A DNA stretch of 64,000 nt from Staphylotrichum longicolle (taxonomy: Eukaryota > Ascomycota > Sordariomycetes > Sordariales > Chaetomiaceae): NCBI GenBank assembly GCA_019096155.1, contig JAHCVI010000005.1, forward strand, positions 1,250,468 through 1,314,467. The letters run 5' to 3'. Positions 1-10,642 of this stretch are shown here, in pieces. The translations under genes were made by a program, and so were the position numbers. Numbering within the stretch: the first letter of the stretch is position 1; every line of letters begins with the position of its first letter. Under the pieces are notes generated by a model, which searched no databases, was not told where the DNA came from, and saw nothing but the letters and a program-made list of their open reading frames with translations.

Positions 1-455
1 CGGGCGAGAGCTAACCAGGACTCGCTTGTAGTCGACTCTAGTTTTAGTGACTGACGCGGGTCAGGCTCTATTGCGCCTGGCGGTAGGCTGCAGAAACGAG
101 GGACGTCCGAAAGCCAGGGCGCGTACCGATGTTTGTTCCACTCGTCGTTGACCTTGTCTTGGCCGGGCAAGTCGACCTTGAGCCTCTGCGCATAACGGTA
201 GCGGCCTCCGTCCCGGTCGAGGACTTCAACCCAGCGCTCCAGGACAAGCACCAGATCGTCGACGTTGGTGACTGTCATGCGTACCTGGGAAAACCTCTGA
301 CTTGCGGTGGCTGCGCAGCAGTGCCTGCTCGTCAGCGAAAACGCCCGCAAGTCGCCGCCCCTCTGATTTGCGGTACAGGCCTCGTCGTCATCGTCGTTAA
401 GATATTCGCAAATGCGGTTCAGGACGAGCCAAGGGAGCGTCTCGAGCTTGCCCAT
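1..455 (-). CDS. F-box-like protein, 5' part (runs off the left edge)
   Basis: An open frame runs without a stop from an ATG at 455 (complement) to base 1, so only the first ~151 codons are seen and the rest lies outside the window. Residues ~4-20 (LETLPWLVLNRICEYL) match the start of an F-box: hydrophobic, LP, then an I..YL helix. A second block (LRAFSLTSRHCCAA) matches the usual F-box end (L..LSLTSR.....A), with an acidic DDDD insert between them. F-box proteins bring substrates to SCF ubiquitin ligases through Skp1, and fungal genomes carry many such divergent copies. The remainder is charged and has no motif I recognise. The family call rests on the short N-terminal motif only, and the substrate cannot be inferred. 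Confidence 0.6.
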   Translation of the reverse strand, partial: MGKLETLPWLVLNRICEYLNDDDDEACTANQRGGDLRAFSLTSRHCCAATASQRFSQVRMTVTNVDDLVLVLERWVEVLDRDGGRYRYAQRLKVDLPGQDKVNDEWNKHRYAPWLSDVPRFCSLPPGAIEPDPRQSLKLESTTSESWLALA

Positions 456-1498
456 TACTGTTGACCGGGTGTCTAGAAAATTCAGCTAAGAGCAGGTTGC
501 TGTTCAACGTTAGGAAGACAGGTTCAAATGGTACCAAGATAAGCAAGGTACCTTGACCAGTGAGATTCCCGTTACGACAGCAGTCTATCGAAAAGCGAGT
601 CGTCTCGTGGCTTCTTGGTGTAGATGTTGTTGGTGCCAGACGCACGACACTTGCAGATAGCACGGCAAGCCAACCCTTAGCATCCGAATCCGTGCCACAA
701 AGTGCGCCAAGAACACAGAAGAGGAATGCCGGCGTTGGAATGTGGCTTCACCCCTCAGCAAGCAGGCGGTCCGAGCCGCCCTAGGGTAGGTACCGTGCCA
801 GTTGAGGCCTCCGACCTGCACAGCGGACAAGGCCCTGACACCGTGCCTGACCCGGTCCGTGCTTGCACCGTCCAGACACAGGGGGTGTTGTGGCTGAAGC
901 ATTAGGTAGGTCTCACCTAGCAAGCCTTGTGGACGAACAACCCCGCACTGAGGTAAACAACAAGAAGAAACGGTCCGCGTAGTGGTGTGCGTGAGGCTGG
1001 CTCAAAACTCGGAAAATGTGGGAGGATGATAAGACACGAGCCAATGTTGTGCGTAGTTGATGCAGAACCCATGATACTTAATGATTATTAGCTCATGGCT
1101 GGCTGTTATCATTAAGCCACCTTTTTGTGTCATAGATCAGTTGATTGTGATCGCTTTCCCGCTTCATAAGTGTCTAACGACCAAGTGCTCAGCCGCACCC
1201 ATCACAACCATCATTATCTCTTGGGGGTGCCTCAGCCGCACCCATCACAACCATCATCTTCTCTTGGGGGTGGCACGTGTCTGTTGGAACGGTCGGGACA
1301 CAGCGTGGCGGCATTGACCCCGCATGTCTGCTGTCGAGCATGTAATTAGAGCCTCGTCCCCGTCTGTCTGAGTACCTATGTATCAGCGGGTCCCCCTGCG
1401 TCTAATGATCCTCCTGCTTTCCCCCACGGCATCCTTCGACGACTTCACTCAGTCAACCAACAAAAAGAAACTCCTGGTTTTCATCACCATCCATCAAA
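456..1498. other. intergenic region
   Basis: No convincing gene. The short open frames on both strands have no recognisable motif and low-complexity translations. The only clear structure is a 43-bp tandem duplication at 1188-1273, listed separately. The segment presumably holds the promoters of the F-box gene (leftward) and the Ala-rich gene (rightward). Confidence 0.5.
1188..1273. repeat. 43-bp tandem duplication (two copies)
   Basis: Copy 1 at 1188-1230 and copy 2 at 1231-1273 both begin CTCAGCCGCACCCATCACAA and include CTCTTGGGGGTG. They differ at only a few bases, so the duplication is recent. It lies in the probable upstream region of the small Ala-rich gene; any regulatory role is speculation. 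Confidence 0.8.
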
Positions 1499-1858
1499 AT
1501 GGTTTACATCCCGGGCATGGAAGTCCTGATCGTCAAGGGCATCATCGCGGTCAAGGCCAAGCTCGCCGCAACGACGGTAAGCCACGCCGCGTCGGCCGCG
1601 GCAAGCCATGCTGCCAACTCCGCGGCCACCAACTACGTCGCCGGCCACGTCACGCACGCGACGGCCCAGAACATGGCCTACACCGCGGCCAACCACGGCG
1701 TCCAAGCCGCCGCGGCCGCAAACTCGGGCGGTGTTACGGCCTCATCCCTTGCCGCGGGAGCCGTTGCCGTGGGCGGCGGAGGGATGGCAGCCGCTGGGAT
1801 CCTGAGCGCCAACGAGGAGGGCAGGGCCAAGGAGAACTGGGGTACGAGATCCAGATGA
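1499..1858 (+). CDS. small Ala-rich hypothetical protein
   Basis: A 119-codon single-exon frame starting at an ATG in a good fungal context (ATCAAAATGG). The N-terminus (MVYIPGMEVLIVKGIIAVKA) is hydrophobic. The middle is a long Ala/His/Asn/Ser-rich stretch, followed by a Gly/Ala hydrophobic segment (AAGAVAVGGGGMAAAGIL) that could associate with a membrane. I do not recognise a family. Near the 3' end a run of four G (around 1849-1853) precedes the stop. In the neighbouring frame a plausible alternative C-terminus (ending WDNICWVLGRA, stop near 1896) continues, so the last residues may be affected by a one-base shift. No function is assigned. Confidence 0.55.
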   Translation: MVYIPGMEVLIVKGIIAVKAKLAATTVSHAASAAASHAANSAATNYVAGHVTHATAQNMAYTAANHGVQAAAAANSGGVTASSLAAGAVAVGGGGMAAAGILSANEEGRAKENWGTRSR

Positions 1859-2182
1859 TTTGGGATAACATTTGCTGGGTTCTGGGGCGCGCTTGACCCA
1901 GGCGGGGGGATTGGGACGAATCATGACAACGGCTTGGGAACACTGCGGAGTGCGTGGAACAACAATGGAAGAAACGAAAGGGGAGGATGAGCTGTTACGT
2001 CTACGACTGCTGGGCATTCACCACAAGAGAATATCACAACTATTCGTGAATGCAACTTTCCTATTTTTCCTTGTAGGATTGGGACAGTTCTCCGTCACTC
2101 ACAGAATGAACCCTCCAAGTGTTCTACAAGCGATTTCCCTTCGAGACCGTGCTATCAGGTATCTACAGCCACCAGCGTCCGC
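1859..2182. other. intergenic, convergent gene ends
   Basis: The region lies between the Ala-rich gene and the 3' end of the aldo-keto reductase, which converge here. Nothing beyond probable 3' UTRs and terminators is visible. Confidence 0.4.
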
Positions 2183-3343
2183 CTACTGGGGTGGCCTGAT
2201 GGCCTTGGTTTGATCAACCCAGTCGAACCGTCCCAATTGCTTGGTCAACCAGACATCGCCCGGCTTCTCGGCCATCCTCGGAGTCGTCCCCTCTTTCTCA
2301 AACAACGAGCCGCTCAGGAACGTGTGAGGGAAGCCGAAATCAAAGGGATACGCGCCCTCGACCTTTTGAATCTCCTCCTCTGTGAGCACCACGCTCAACC
2401 CCGCGATGCTGCCTTTGAGGTGCTCGACCTTCCGACCACCGACAATGGGGAACACATACGGCGCCTTTTGCATCACGTAGGCCAGCGCCACGTTGAGCAG
2501 CTCGACCCCCTTCGCAGCGGCCACGTCCTCGAGCACGGCCGAGACCGTCTTGTCGCGCTCCGACGTGGGGATGAAGTTGCGGCCCGGGTTGTGCTGCTCG
2601 CGCTGCTTGAACCCCTCCCGGGTCTGGAAGCGGCCCTGGTTCAGCACGCCGTACGGGCACAGCGCCATGCCCTCGTCGCGCGCCATGGGGATGATGTCGC
2701 GCTCAAAGTCGCGCATGCCGGCGTTCCACATGCCCTGGTAGACGGAGAACTGGCGCAGGCCGTGGTCGCGCGCGTACTGGTTCGCCTTGGTGACGACCCA
2801 GGCCGGCGTGTCGGAGATGCCGAGGTAGATGACCTTGCCGGCGACGACGAGGTCGTTGAGGGCGTGCATCAGCTCCGGGATGGAGGTGGTGTAATCCCAC
2901 CAATGGACGTAGAGCAGGTCGATGTAGGGGGTCTGGAGCTTGCGCAGGGACTCGTCGACGCTGACCCGCATCGACTTGGCGTTGTTGCCGCCGTAGTTGG
3001 ACTGGATGCGGTCCGCGTGGTGCAGCATGTAGGCGGTGGTGTACTTGGTCGCGAGCACCATCTGGTCGCGGTTGCCGCGCGACGCCATCCACTCGCCGAC
3101 GAGCACCTCGGACTCGCCCTCCTGGTAGCCGCTGGCCGTGTCGATGAAGTTGCCGCCCTGGCTGTAGAAGTAGTCGAGCATCTCAAAGGCGTCCTCGCGC
3201 GAGCATTCGCCGTAGCGCTCCTGCGAGCGGCCGCCGAACGTCATGGTTCCGAGGCAGAGGGGAGAGACGCGGACTGCGGCGGCCGGCGCCAGTTGACGAT
3301 GGCGGAAGGGGGGAGAGTCGGTGTTTTTCTTGATGGAAGCCAT
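2183..3343 (-). CDS. aldo-keto reductase, aryl-alcohol dehydrogenase / norsolorinic acid reductase type
   Basis: A 386-residue single-exon protein of the usual length for the AKR9 group of NADPH-dependent aldo-keto reductases. The catalytic tetrad is visible: Asp68 in FIDTAS, Tyr73 in SGYQEGES, Lys100 in LATKYT and His147 in YVHWWDYT. N-terminal VSPLCLGTMTFGG and the late block FPIVGGRKVEHLKGSIAGL are typical of aryl-alcohol dehydrogenases and of norsolorinic acid (aflatoxin pathway) reductases. These are cytosolic enzymes that reduce aldehydes or polyketide ketones. No polyketide synthase is nearby, so a general aldehyde detoxification role is as likely as a secondary-metabolite one. The substrate cannot be read from sequence. 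The gene is intact. Confidence 0.93.
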   Translation of the reverse strand: MASIKKNTDSPPFRHRQLAPAAAVRVSPLCLGTMTFGGRSQERYGECSREDAFEMLDYFYSQGGNFIDTASGYQEGESEVLVGEWMASRGNRDQMVLATKYTTAYMLHHADRIQSNYGGNNAKSMRVSVDESLRKLQTPYIDLLYVHWWDYTTSIPELMHALNDLVVAGKVIYLGISDTPAWVVTKANQYARDHGLRQFSVYQGMWNAGMRDFERDIIPMARDEGMALCPYGVLNQGRFQTREGFKQREQHNPGRNFIPTSERDKTVSAVLEDVAAAKGVELLNVALAYVMQKAPYVFPIVGGRKVEHLKGSIAGLSVVLTEEEIQKVEGAYPFDFGFPHTFLSGSLFEKEGTTPRMAEKPGDVWLTKQLGRFDWVDQTKAIRPPQ

Positions 3344-3901
3344 TGTGATCGATATTGCGGCTCAGAGTCTGGGGTAAAGGTAACCGCGTGTTTGAAGTGG
3401 TGAAGAAGGATGGTTTTGTTGATATTCGACAGTCAGTTGGGTCGTCTCGCTGTTATAAAAAGTCCCAGGCTTCATGTTCACTTCCATCATGACGCAGACT
3501 CGCCAACCACTAACCCCGCCTTATGTCCGTTTGCTGGAGCTCTGGTGGGGGCCTTGGTGGACTTCAGTTGCTTAGAGTCGTGTTCTGTTTGGCGGTGATT
3601 CTCCTGGTTCAACTGCGTCGTGACTTGGAGCAATGGTCGTATTATTTCGAAAACATCCAATCCATCGGCGTTTAAGCCATGAGTCGGAGTTTAGCTCCAA
3701 CTGGTTGGTTTCGTCCATCGACCAACAGCACACTACCTTAGGCAGCAGCCCCGTTTAGGAGCAGCGCAGAACGTCTTGGTGGAGAATTTGGGGTGAAAGG
3801 GGGGAGCGCATGGGGATCACTAAGGTATTTCTTTGTTGCCTTTTCTCATGACACGATGACTCCAACAACGACGACTTCCCTGGCCAGTATTGTGATTTGA
3901 A
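3344..3901. other. divergent intergenic region
   Basis: The region separates the start of the aldo-keto reductase (leftward) from the start of the gene at 3902 (rightward). A TATAAAA stretch at ~3454-3460 is about 110 bp upstream of the reductase ATG, but in plus orientation, so its use is uncertain. No gene is seen. Confidence 0.4.
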
Positions 3902-4750
3902 ATGGCCGAACCACCGAATAGCAACCCCAGCTTCACCAATCGGGAAAAGGACCGGCACGACCCTGATGTTAAATCCGAGGAAGACGCCGAGGTCTCGCGG
4001 CTGAGGGAAGCCGCCCGCGTGCGACGGGCGGTGCAGGAGGCCTACTGCAAAATTCCCCGGCAAGTCTACGACAAGGCGCGGGAACACCCGGACCAACTCA
4101 CAAATGAGGAGCGCCAGGTGTTCCTCAACTGCGGCGATGTCCTGGGCAAGGTGGTCGCCTACCCCGACTCTGCAACCACCGAAGAGATCTACGGTTCGGG
4201 TCCCTGGCCATACTTTAACGCGCCCGAGGGTGGTTTAAGAATCTTTATGGAAGACACGGGCTTCACCGGGACTGGCATCCTCCCGGCCTGGTCGGTCCTG
4301 CCCGAGGAGCAGAAGGAGGCGTACCGCGCGCGGGCCGAGGCGCGGCGCCGCGACGCCTGGGCCGCGTATGAAGGCCTACTAGCCCAGAAGGACGCGATGT
4401 CCACTCTGGCTGCTCCGCGACCGGCTCCAACGGCCGCCCCGGGCGCACTACCCTTGGAAGGGCCCCCTAGACGACACGATCTCAACCCCAGCCCCAGGCC
4501 AATACGTGTCTACGGGTTCGAGCTGTTTCGTGACGAGATCGTAGCGGGCGATGGCGGGCTGGGGTTCTGGGAGGTGCTGGCGAGGTGGGAAGCGCTGCCT
4601 GGGAGGCAGCAGGCTCTGTACGACAACCGGGCGCGGCAGATCGTGAGGGCGGAGCTCGAGGCAGAATGTGATCGCGCGAAGGTGATTGCTGAGAGGCAAG
4701 CTGCTGCGAGGGCGGCTGAGGCAGACGCTGGGGGCTGCTTGGAGTCCTAG
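3902..4750 (+). CDS. hypothetical protein with two HMG-box-like segments
   Basis: A 282-residue single-exon protein, highly charged. The first ~60 residues are acidic/basic and helical (SEEDAEVSRLREAARVRRAV). Two segments resemble the second and third helices of HMG boxes: WSVLPEEQKEAYRARAEARR followed by AWAAYEG, and later RVYGFELFRDEI followed by RWEALPGRQQALYDNRARQ. Both have the W..L....K/Q..Y..RA pattern, separated by a Pro-rich linker. If real, this would be a divergent twin HMG-type DNA-binding or chromatin protein, but the signature is weak and the true family may be fungus-specific. The start codon (GAAATGGCC) looks good. The frame is intact. Confidence 0.6.
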   Translation: MAEPPNSNPSFTNREKDRHDPDVKSEEDAEVSRLREAARVRRAVQEAYCKIPRQVYDKAREHPDQLTNEERQVFLNCGDVLGKVVAYPDSATTEEIYGSGPWPYFNAPEGGLRIFMEDTGFTGTGILPAWSVLPEEQKEAYRARAEARRRDAWAAYEGLLAQKDAMSTLAAPRPAPTAAPGALPLEGPPRRHDLNPSPRPIRVYGFELFRDEIVAGDGGLGFWEVLARWEALPGRQQALYDNRARQIVRAELEAECDRAKVIAERQAAARAAEADAGGCLES

Positions 4751-5352
4751 ATAGGTAATGGACCGGGTGTATGGAAAGAAGACACAGACTGGGCCTCTGT
4801 TGTGCTGGGATAGGGGAACGGCAGACGAGGGAGAGTGTGGGTCCGGGTGGAACTCAGCGCTGGCGGGCGAGCCAAAAGGGGGCCCGGCGGCGGCTGCAAA
4901 AGCAGGCCCTCGACTGTGCCACACCAGCAGTGATTGTCTCATGAAAACTTCTGGCTGTAGCGCTCTTCGGGGGAGGCAGGCTTTCTCCGTTTGACGTGGC
5001 GTCGCCACGGTATACATTACGAACATAATGTCATGTTTACCTTTACGGCTGTGGAAGAAAATAATGGAATTGAGGTCAGCGGAAAGGCTGCGTTCAGTAT
5101 TGCTACACAATGTAACTGTGCGCCTGGAGAATCAAGATGTGCCTCTACATTGAGTTATGCACGCATTTATGCTACTTTTGTGCATTTTGTGCAGGGTTAT
5201 GCAATGAAATCATCCCAAACCGGCAACAATGCATTCCGTACATCAGGGGAGCACTCGCTGTGGGGCGGGATGTATGTAGGTGGGATCGGCAGCGGCCAGC
5301 GTTGAGCAGGGCCGTCAGAGACGGGGGGCTACTCTGGCTCGTCTGGGTTCCC
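4751..5352. other. intergenic region
   Basis: No gene is supported. The stretch 4990-5230 is AT-richer, with TGTGC/TTTTGTGCA-type short repeats around 5118-5205. The right end is the P450 promoter. Confidence 0.4.
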
Positions 5353-5365
5353 GTGGTATATTAAG
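5353..5365 (+). promoter_or_regulatory. TATA-like core promoter of the P450 gene
   Basis: GTGGTATATTAAG contains a TATA-like core about 120 bp upstream of the ATG at 5482. Initiation at the usual fungal distance downstream would fall after the alternative ATG at 5383. This favours 5482 as the true start. Inference from motif and spacing only. Confidence 0.4.
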
Positions 5366-5481
5366 ACCGCTCGAGTTCCCTGATGCCCCCAGGCTCCGAG
5401 AGCACATTTCCTGCTCTTGCTGTTCCCTTCTTCCTTTTCCTTATCACCTTTGCCCCTTTTCTGCATCAACACCACGCAGCG

Positions 5482-7405
5482 ATGGCAGACTCCAACCCTC
5501 CTCCCGGGCCTGTCCCTTCGGGAGGCTTTGGCTTGCGCATTACGGATCCTGTTGCGACACTCAGCATGCTGCCGACCCCCGTTCCCTACGTGCTAGCGGC
5601 TGGGCTAGCCATGTTCTTCCTCTTCTCGCTCCGGATGTCGTCCAAGCTCCCGCACCTCAACCCGCAAAGAACGTTCGAATTCACTGAGACGCGTTCCAAG
5701 AAGGACTTCGTGACGAACTCGCGTCCCATGTTGGACGCATGGTTCCAAACGCACCCCAACCAGGCGGCCCGCGTCATTGGCGACGCCGGCGAGATCATTG
5801 TCCTGCCGCCCCATCTGGCCAATGAGATTCGCAACGATCCACGTCTCAGCTTTGCTAATTGGATTTACAAGGTGCGTATGCTCAGAACGTGTTGTACACT
5901 GGCAGCTAAAGGGATACTACCGCAGAACTTCCATGCCCACCTCCCCGGGTTTGAGGGTTTCCGCGAGGGCAGCCGAGACTCGCATATTGTTCAGAACGTC
6001 ATCATGAAAGACCTCACAAAGTATCTGAGTACGTCCTGGTCACCTGCCGTGGAATCGTCAGGCCCGGTATTCGACAGAGTGCTGACACGAATTGCTTCTC
6101 TCGTGCAAAAGACAAAGTCACTGAGCCGCTCGCGGAAGAGACCGCTCTTGCGGTGGACGAGCTATATCCGGCGGGCGATGATCAAGGTAAGTGCTAATTC
6201 GGAGCCGGAAACGGTTCCCTTGTCTGCCTTCTCAGGAAACTTCTAATGATATGTTATGGCAGAATGGCACACCATCTCTCCACGCGAGACTCTTCTCCGT
6301 TTGGTTGCCCGTGTCTCCTCCCGTGTCTTTCTCGGCGAGGAAGTATGTCGGAACGAAGACTGGCTTCGCGTGACTCGCGAGTACACGGTCAACGGTTTCA
6401 GGGCCGCCGAGGAGCTGCGGTTGTGGCCTGCTCCCTTGAGGGTTCTGGTGCAATGGTTTCTTCCCTCGTGCCAGCGTGCTCGGGCCGATGTGGCGGAAGC
6501 CCGCCGTATCATCAGCGAGGTTCTCGAGAAGAGGCGTCTGCAACAGCAGCGTGGCGAGAAGGTTCATTACGATGATGCAGTCGAGTGGTGTGTGGTTTCC
6601 TCGTCTCCGCTTCTGCGATTGCTACTATTCGCTTACAAGCCATGATGGCAGGTTTGAACGTGAGGCAAAGGGAAGGGAGTATGACCCGACCATCGCGCAA
6701 CTTACTCTCTCCTTTGCGGCCATTCACACCACGACCGAGCTCGTCACCCAGGTCATGACGGACGTTGCCAGACATCCCGAGATTATAGACGAGCTGCGCC
6801 ACGAGATGGTTCAGGTTCTCCGCGACGGCGGGTGGAAAAAGACTTCGCTGTACAACATGAAGCTGCTTGACAGCGTCATCAAGGAGAGTCTGCGTATCAA
6901 GCCGACCGGCATCGGTAGGGGAGATCATCTTCCACCTGCTCACCGTTTCACTGATGCTAACATATGCCACTCTATGATAGCCGTTATGCGCCGGATTGCG
7001 TCTGACAATGTCCAATTTTCAGACGGCACTTTCATCCCCAAGGGCAGCAGCATCGCCGTGACAGCACGAAACCAATGGGACCCCAAAATCTACGACAAGC
7101 CCGACGAGTGGGATGGCCGGCGCTTCCTGCGCATGCGCGACACCCCGGGACAGGAGCACCTGGCGCAGCTGGTCAGCACCAGCCCGGACCACCTCGCGTT
7201 TGGCCATGGCCAGCATGCCTGCCCTGGCCGCTTCTTCGCCTCCAACGAGGCCAAGGTCATCTTGATCCACCTGCTGCTCAAGTACGACTGGAGACTGCCC
7301 GAGGGTGCCCCCGCGCCTCAGATTCGGCACTACGCATGGAGTCTCCGGACGGATCCTGCAACCAAATTGCAGTATCGTCGCCGGAAACCCGAAATTGAGC
7401 TGTGA
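5482..7405 (+). CDS. cytochrome P450 monooxygenase (CYP503/CYP68-like, ent-kaurene oxidase / paxP type)
   Basis: Six exons: 5482-5871, 5926-6028, 6112-6186, 6263-6587, 6652-6914, 6981-7405. All joints are in phase and the protein is 526 residues, normal for a fungal microsomal P450. There is one N-terminal membrane anchor (YVLAAGLAMFFLFSLRM). The I helix is FAAIHTTTE, with the usual Gly-x-Asp replaced by Ala-Ile-His before TT. The ExxR motif is ESLR, followed by a WDGRRFLR block and the heme loop FGHGQHACPGRFF with Cys at ~466. Flanking sequence such as MKDLTKYL and CRNEDWLRVT resembles diterpene and indole-diterpene P450s. An in-frame ATG at 5383 would add a second hydrophobic segment. I prefer 5482 because only one anchor is expected and because of the TATA position. 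No terpene synthase is in view, so the substrate is unknown. Confidence 0.93.
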
Positions 7406-8636
7406 GCCTACGGGGAGGCAATGCGGTTTGTTAAGCAGAGAGATGCTAAGGGGGAAAAGGGGTCAAAATCGCTAGGGTGGAGGTCATGAGCATCTTGTTA
7501 AAGTATCTAAGGGAGAAGCTTGCCCGGGTCAACGCTTCATGCAGCCTGGGACAGATGAAGCAGAGCGGGCTAATTTGCTAGTTGTCAGTTTTGCCCTGCA
7601 AGAAGAAGGGGGAGTTCCTCAAGCGGTGTCAATGCCCTGTTCACTCCCCTTTTACACACGCCGCTTCTAGCTGCCCGGTGATCAAACGATCTAGCTCAGA
7701 ACGCGCTTGAGGCTGCCAAGCCCGAGTCGTCGAGGACGGTGTCGATCTCCCGAACCTCTCGTCCTCGAATAACCAAACTCCTCTTGATCTGGAAGGTGGA
7801 CATGTTCGAGAAGTCACGTCCTGACTCGGCACGGGCATTTATTATGCACCTGTTACCCGATTCGGAGCGTTCCACCCTTCTGCCGCCAAGAATTCTGGAA
7901 TGGGCTGCGTCGGCGGGTTTCTGTTCAGCTGGAATCAACGCAAAGGAATGTGGTGGCGCTGCCAGCGAGCTGGTGATTGGCAGCCATGCGCAACAGGCCG
8001 CAAACGCAATGGTGACCTCCACGCCACCGAGCAGAGAGGGTGTCATCACTCTCGTCACTCGCAAACGCACCTGACAAACAACCAGAGACTACTAAACAGC
8101 CCTGCACTCCAGAGAACCCAATGCCATTATTGAAGGCACAGCCTGAGTCGACACTGAATCGCGTCTCTTGACTCAAGATGCGCCCAGTCGCGGCAACCAA
8201 GCACCAGGAAGACGAGAGAAGATGAAACTGGAAGAAAAGCAAAGCCCCGGCCACAACTGAGCAGGAACCCTGCATGACAGAGACAGTCACAGCACCAAAA
8301 CAGTAATATGCTGCCACTAGCGCCCAAGCCACAGCCTCTCCCAACTCTTCCACACATCCCTTTGACTCCCTCTCACGCTCGCTTAGGCGGAAAAAGGGTC
8401 ATCACTCGCCCTCGCCAGTCCCTGGATGTGGCCCCTCAAGAGTTCTCACTCGTTCGACTCTGACATCACAAACAGTTTGTTTCCTTGGCTCTCTTAAACT
8501 CTCTCTTTCACAGCATTCACTCATTGGCTCCATCGCTGCCAATCAGTCAAGAACGTGCCGTCTCCCGATGCCCTCCAGATCACCCGATCTCACCCTTTAG
8601 TATTTGTTCCCAAGGGCATGAGAGTGGACAGCAAAG
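7406..8636. other. intergenic region
   Basis: Short open frames exist on both strands but none shows a domain, a codon pattern like its neighbours or a credible start. The right part is probably the promoter and 5' UTR of the membrane protein that follows. Confidence 0.4.
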
Positions 8637-10642
8637 ATGCGCCTCCCGCCGCTCCGACTGCTGGAAGAGAGGGAATGGGAGAGGCGGGAAGCACCGGTTG
8701 ATGCAGTCAAGGGGCCGACATGCGGATTGGTGCCCAAAGCAGCACCACCTCTGGAGCTGGATGGGCCGGTGGCACGCACGGTGGATCGACGGGCCAATAA
8801 TGGTAACGGCAACGACAACGGGAAGGGCAACGGAAATGGAAAAGGCAACAACGGAAATGCGAATGGGATCGCAAATGGCAACGGCAACGGCAATGGAAAC
8901 AATGCGGCCGCGTCCTCGGCAACAACTTCCGGAGCCGCCCCGATCACCTCCCCCGGCTCGGCGGCCACACCCAACCCCGTCTCTGAATCCAACAACGGAG
9001 GTGGTGTCGCCGCAACGCCAGCCGTCAACGGCGGGACTCCAACAAGTGCTGGCAACGTTGGTGGCGGCACCCCAACGCAAGCCAGCACCAATGGAGGCGG
9101 AAATGCGGGTGGCAATGGGGATTCTTCCCAGGGCTCCGGGAACTCCCCTCCCGCTGCCCAGGGACAGAGTACAAATCCCCAGCCAACTACCGGCCCTGTC
9201 ACTGCCGGGACCACCCACGCTCCCGCCACGACACAAAAGGGGTCGAGCCCGACTCCTGTCGCCGGAACAACGTCCGCAATAACGACCTCAAGCGCCTTCA
9301 CTGGGAATGGAGGCACCTCGACCAACTGGGACGGACTGAGTGGCGGCGACAGGGCGTCATCTGAGAGTGGTACCATCGGGAAAGGAGGCTCAGCCGACGC
9401 CGGCCGGAACAGTGAGGGTGGGGTTAGTGGGAGCGACGGTAGCACCGGGGGTCCCGGTTCCAACTCTGTGCCTGCCATCGTAGGCAGTCTCGTTGGTGTG
9501 TCCTTTTACCGCCTTGCCTGACTGTCATCTCTGACCAGTCACGTCCTGCCCCGTCCATCTGCTAACCTTTGCCAGCCGTGATGGTCCTGCTCCTCCTCCT
9601 CCTGGCCCTACTGCTCTACAAATACCGTTACAAGAGCCGCGTGCAAACCTTCTTCGCCAGGTTCACCCCCTTCAGGACGGCGCCCTACACCCAGATGGAG
9701 AAGAAACGCTCCTCCATCAGCGAAGGCCTGCTCAATTCCCACTACTCCGATGGCGATTCGCTCATGGCCTCTAACCGCAGCAGTGCCCTGCTCGCCGCAA
9801 CCAGCACCCACGGCTCCCCTGACGACTCCCTCATGGCCTCCAACCGCAGCAGTGCCCTCCTTGCCGCAACCAGCACTCACGGTTCCCGCAGAGACTCTTT
9901 CGTAGCCTCCAACCGCAGCAGTGCCCTCATCGCTGCAACTATCACCCACGGGTCTCACAGAGATTCCCTTGTGGCCTCCAACCGCAGCAGTGCCCTTCTT
10001 ACCGCAACCAGCACTCACGATTCCCACAGAGACTCTCTCATGACCTCCAACCGCAGCATTGCCCTTCTCGCTGCAACCAGCACCCCCCAGCTCGTCCCTG
10101 TTGCCACCACCCCCCTTCCCAACCGCTGCATCAGCCCTCTGCAAGTCTCCCCGCTCTCTCTCACCTTTCCTCCCTCCCCAAGGCCCATCGCCTCCGTCTC
10201 CACGCGCCGTACCAGCCTGGACTCTGTCCTCAGTACAGCCTCCGCCGGCAGCAGCGGGCTCCTCCCCCACTCCCGGCTCCCCCTCTCCACCCACAACAAC
10301 CACAACAACCACCACGGTATCTCCCGCCGCTGGAGCCAAGACTCTCAGAACAGCGGCGTCAGCATCACCAGCAGCGGCATCTCCTCCCCGTCGCTACGGT
10401 CGTGGCCCATGCCGCCGCAATCATCCTCTCCTCGGGCCGTCAGCGTCGCGGCTGCGTCGCCGCCTGCTACCACCGCGAGTACGAGGCAGAGTTTGAAGGG
10501 GTTGGCCGAGCGGTATAAGCCACTTACGCCGACCAGGGTTAGACCGCCGCTGAGTGTTATGCCGCCTTTGGAGCCGTTCCCTGCGCGGCCGTTGCCGGTG
10601 GTGCCTGCGCAGGGGTGGGGAGGGGTGAAAAGGGGGGGTTGA
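8637..10642 (+). CDS. single-pass membrane protein with low-complexity ectodomain and a 23-residue repeat tail
   Basis: Two exons, 8637-9495 and 9576-10642, joined in phase 1 across an 80-nt intron (641 residues). Residues ~50-75 are Asn/Gly repeats, followed by a long Ser/Thr/Gly/Asn/Pro region expected to be glycosylated. At the exon junction lies a strong transmembrane segment (AVMVLLLLLLALLLYKY), then basic residues and a C-terminal tail. The tail holds five near-identical 23-residue repeats (SLMASNRSSALLAATSTHGS core), then a Ser/Pro-rich end. The layout resembles fungal wall-stress or Mid2-like sensors, with outer rod, one membrane helix and cytoplasmic tail. However, no Cys-rich WSC domain and no clear signal peptide are visible. 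The N-terminus (MRLPPLRLLEEREWE) is unusual for a secreted ectodomain, so an upstream exon or different start is possible. Confidence 0.7.
9762..10106 (+). repeat. five 69-bp in-frame tandem repeats
   Basis: Units begin at about 9762, 9831, 9900, 9969 and 10038, with an exact 69-bp period, and encode 23-residue repeats in the tail of the membrane protein. Divergence is mostly at third positions plus a few replacements (LMAS/FVAS/LVAS/LMTS). This suggests selection to keep the unit or recent homogenisation. Confidence 0.9.

Noticed and set aside
2210..3403. 397-codon open frame on the plus strand opposite the aldo-keto reductase
   Set aside because: Shadow frame of a GC-rich gene; its translation is Val/Leu/Arg/Gly-rich without motifs, while the minus strand gives a clear enzyme.
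5383..5481. Upstream ATG of the P450 gene
   Set aside because: Would add a second hydrophobic segment before the normal anchor and lies very close to a TATA-like element, so it is probably upstream of or at the transcription start.
8597..9478. 293-codon minus frame opposite the membrane protein
   Set aside because: Pro/Leu/Val-rich complement of Gly/Asn codon repeats; no start context or domain.
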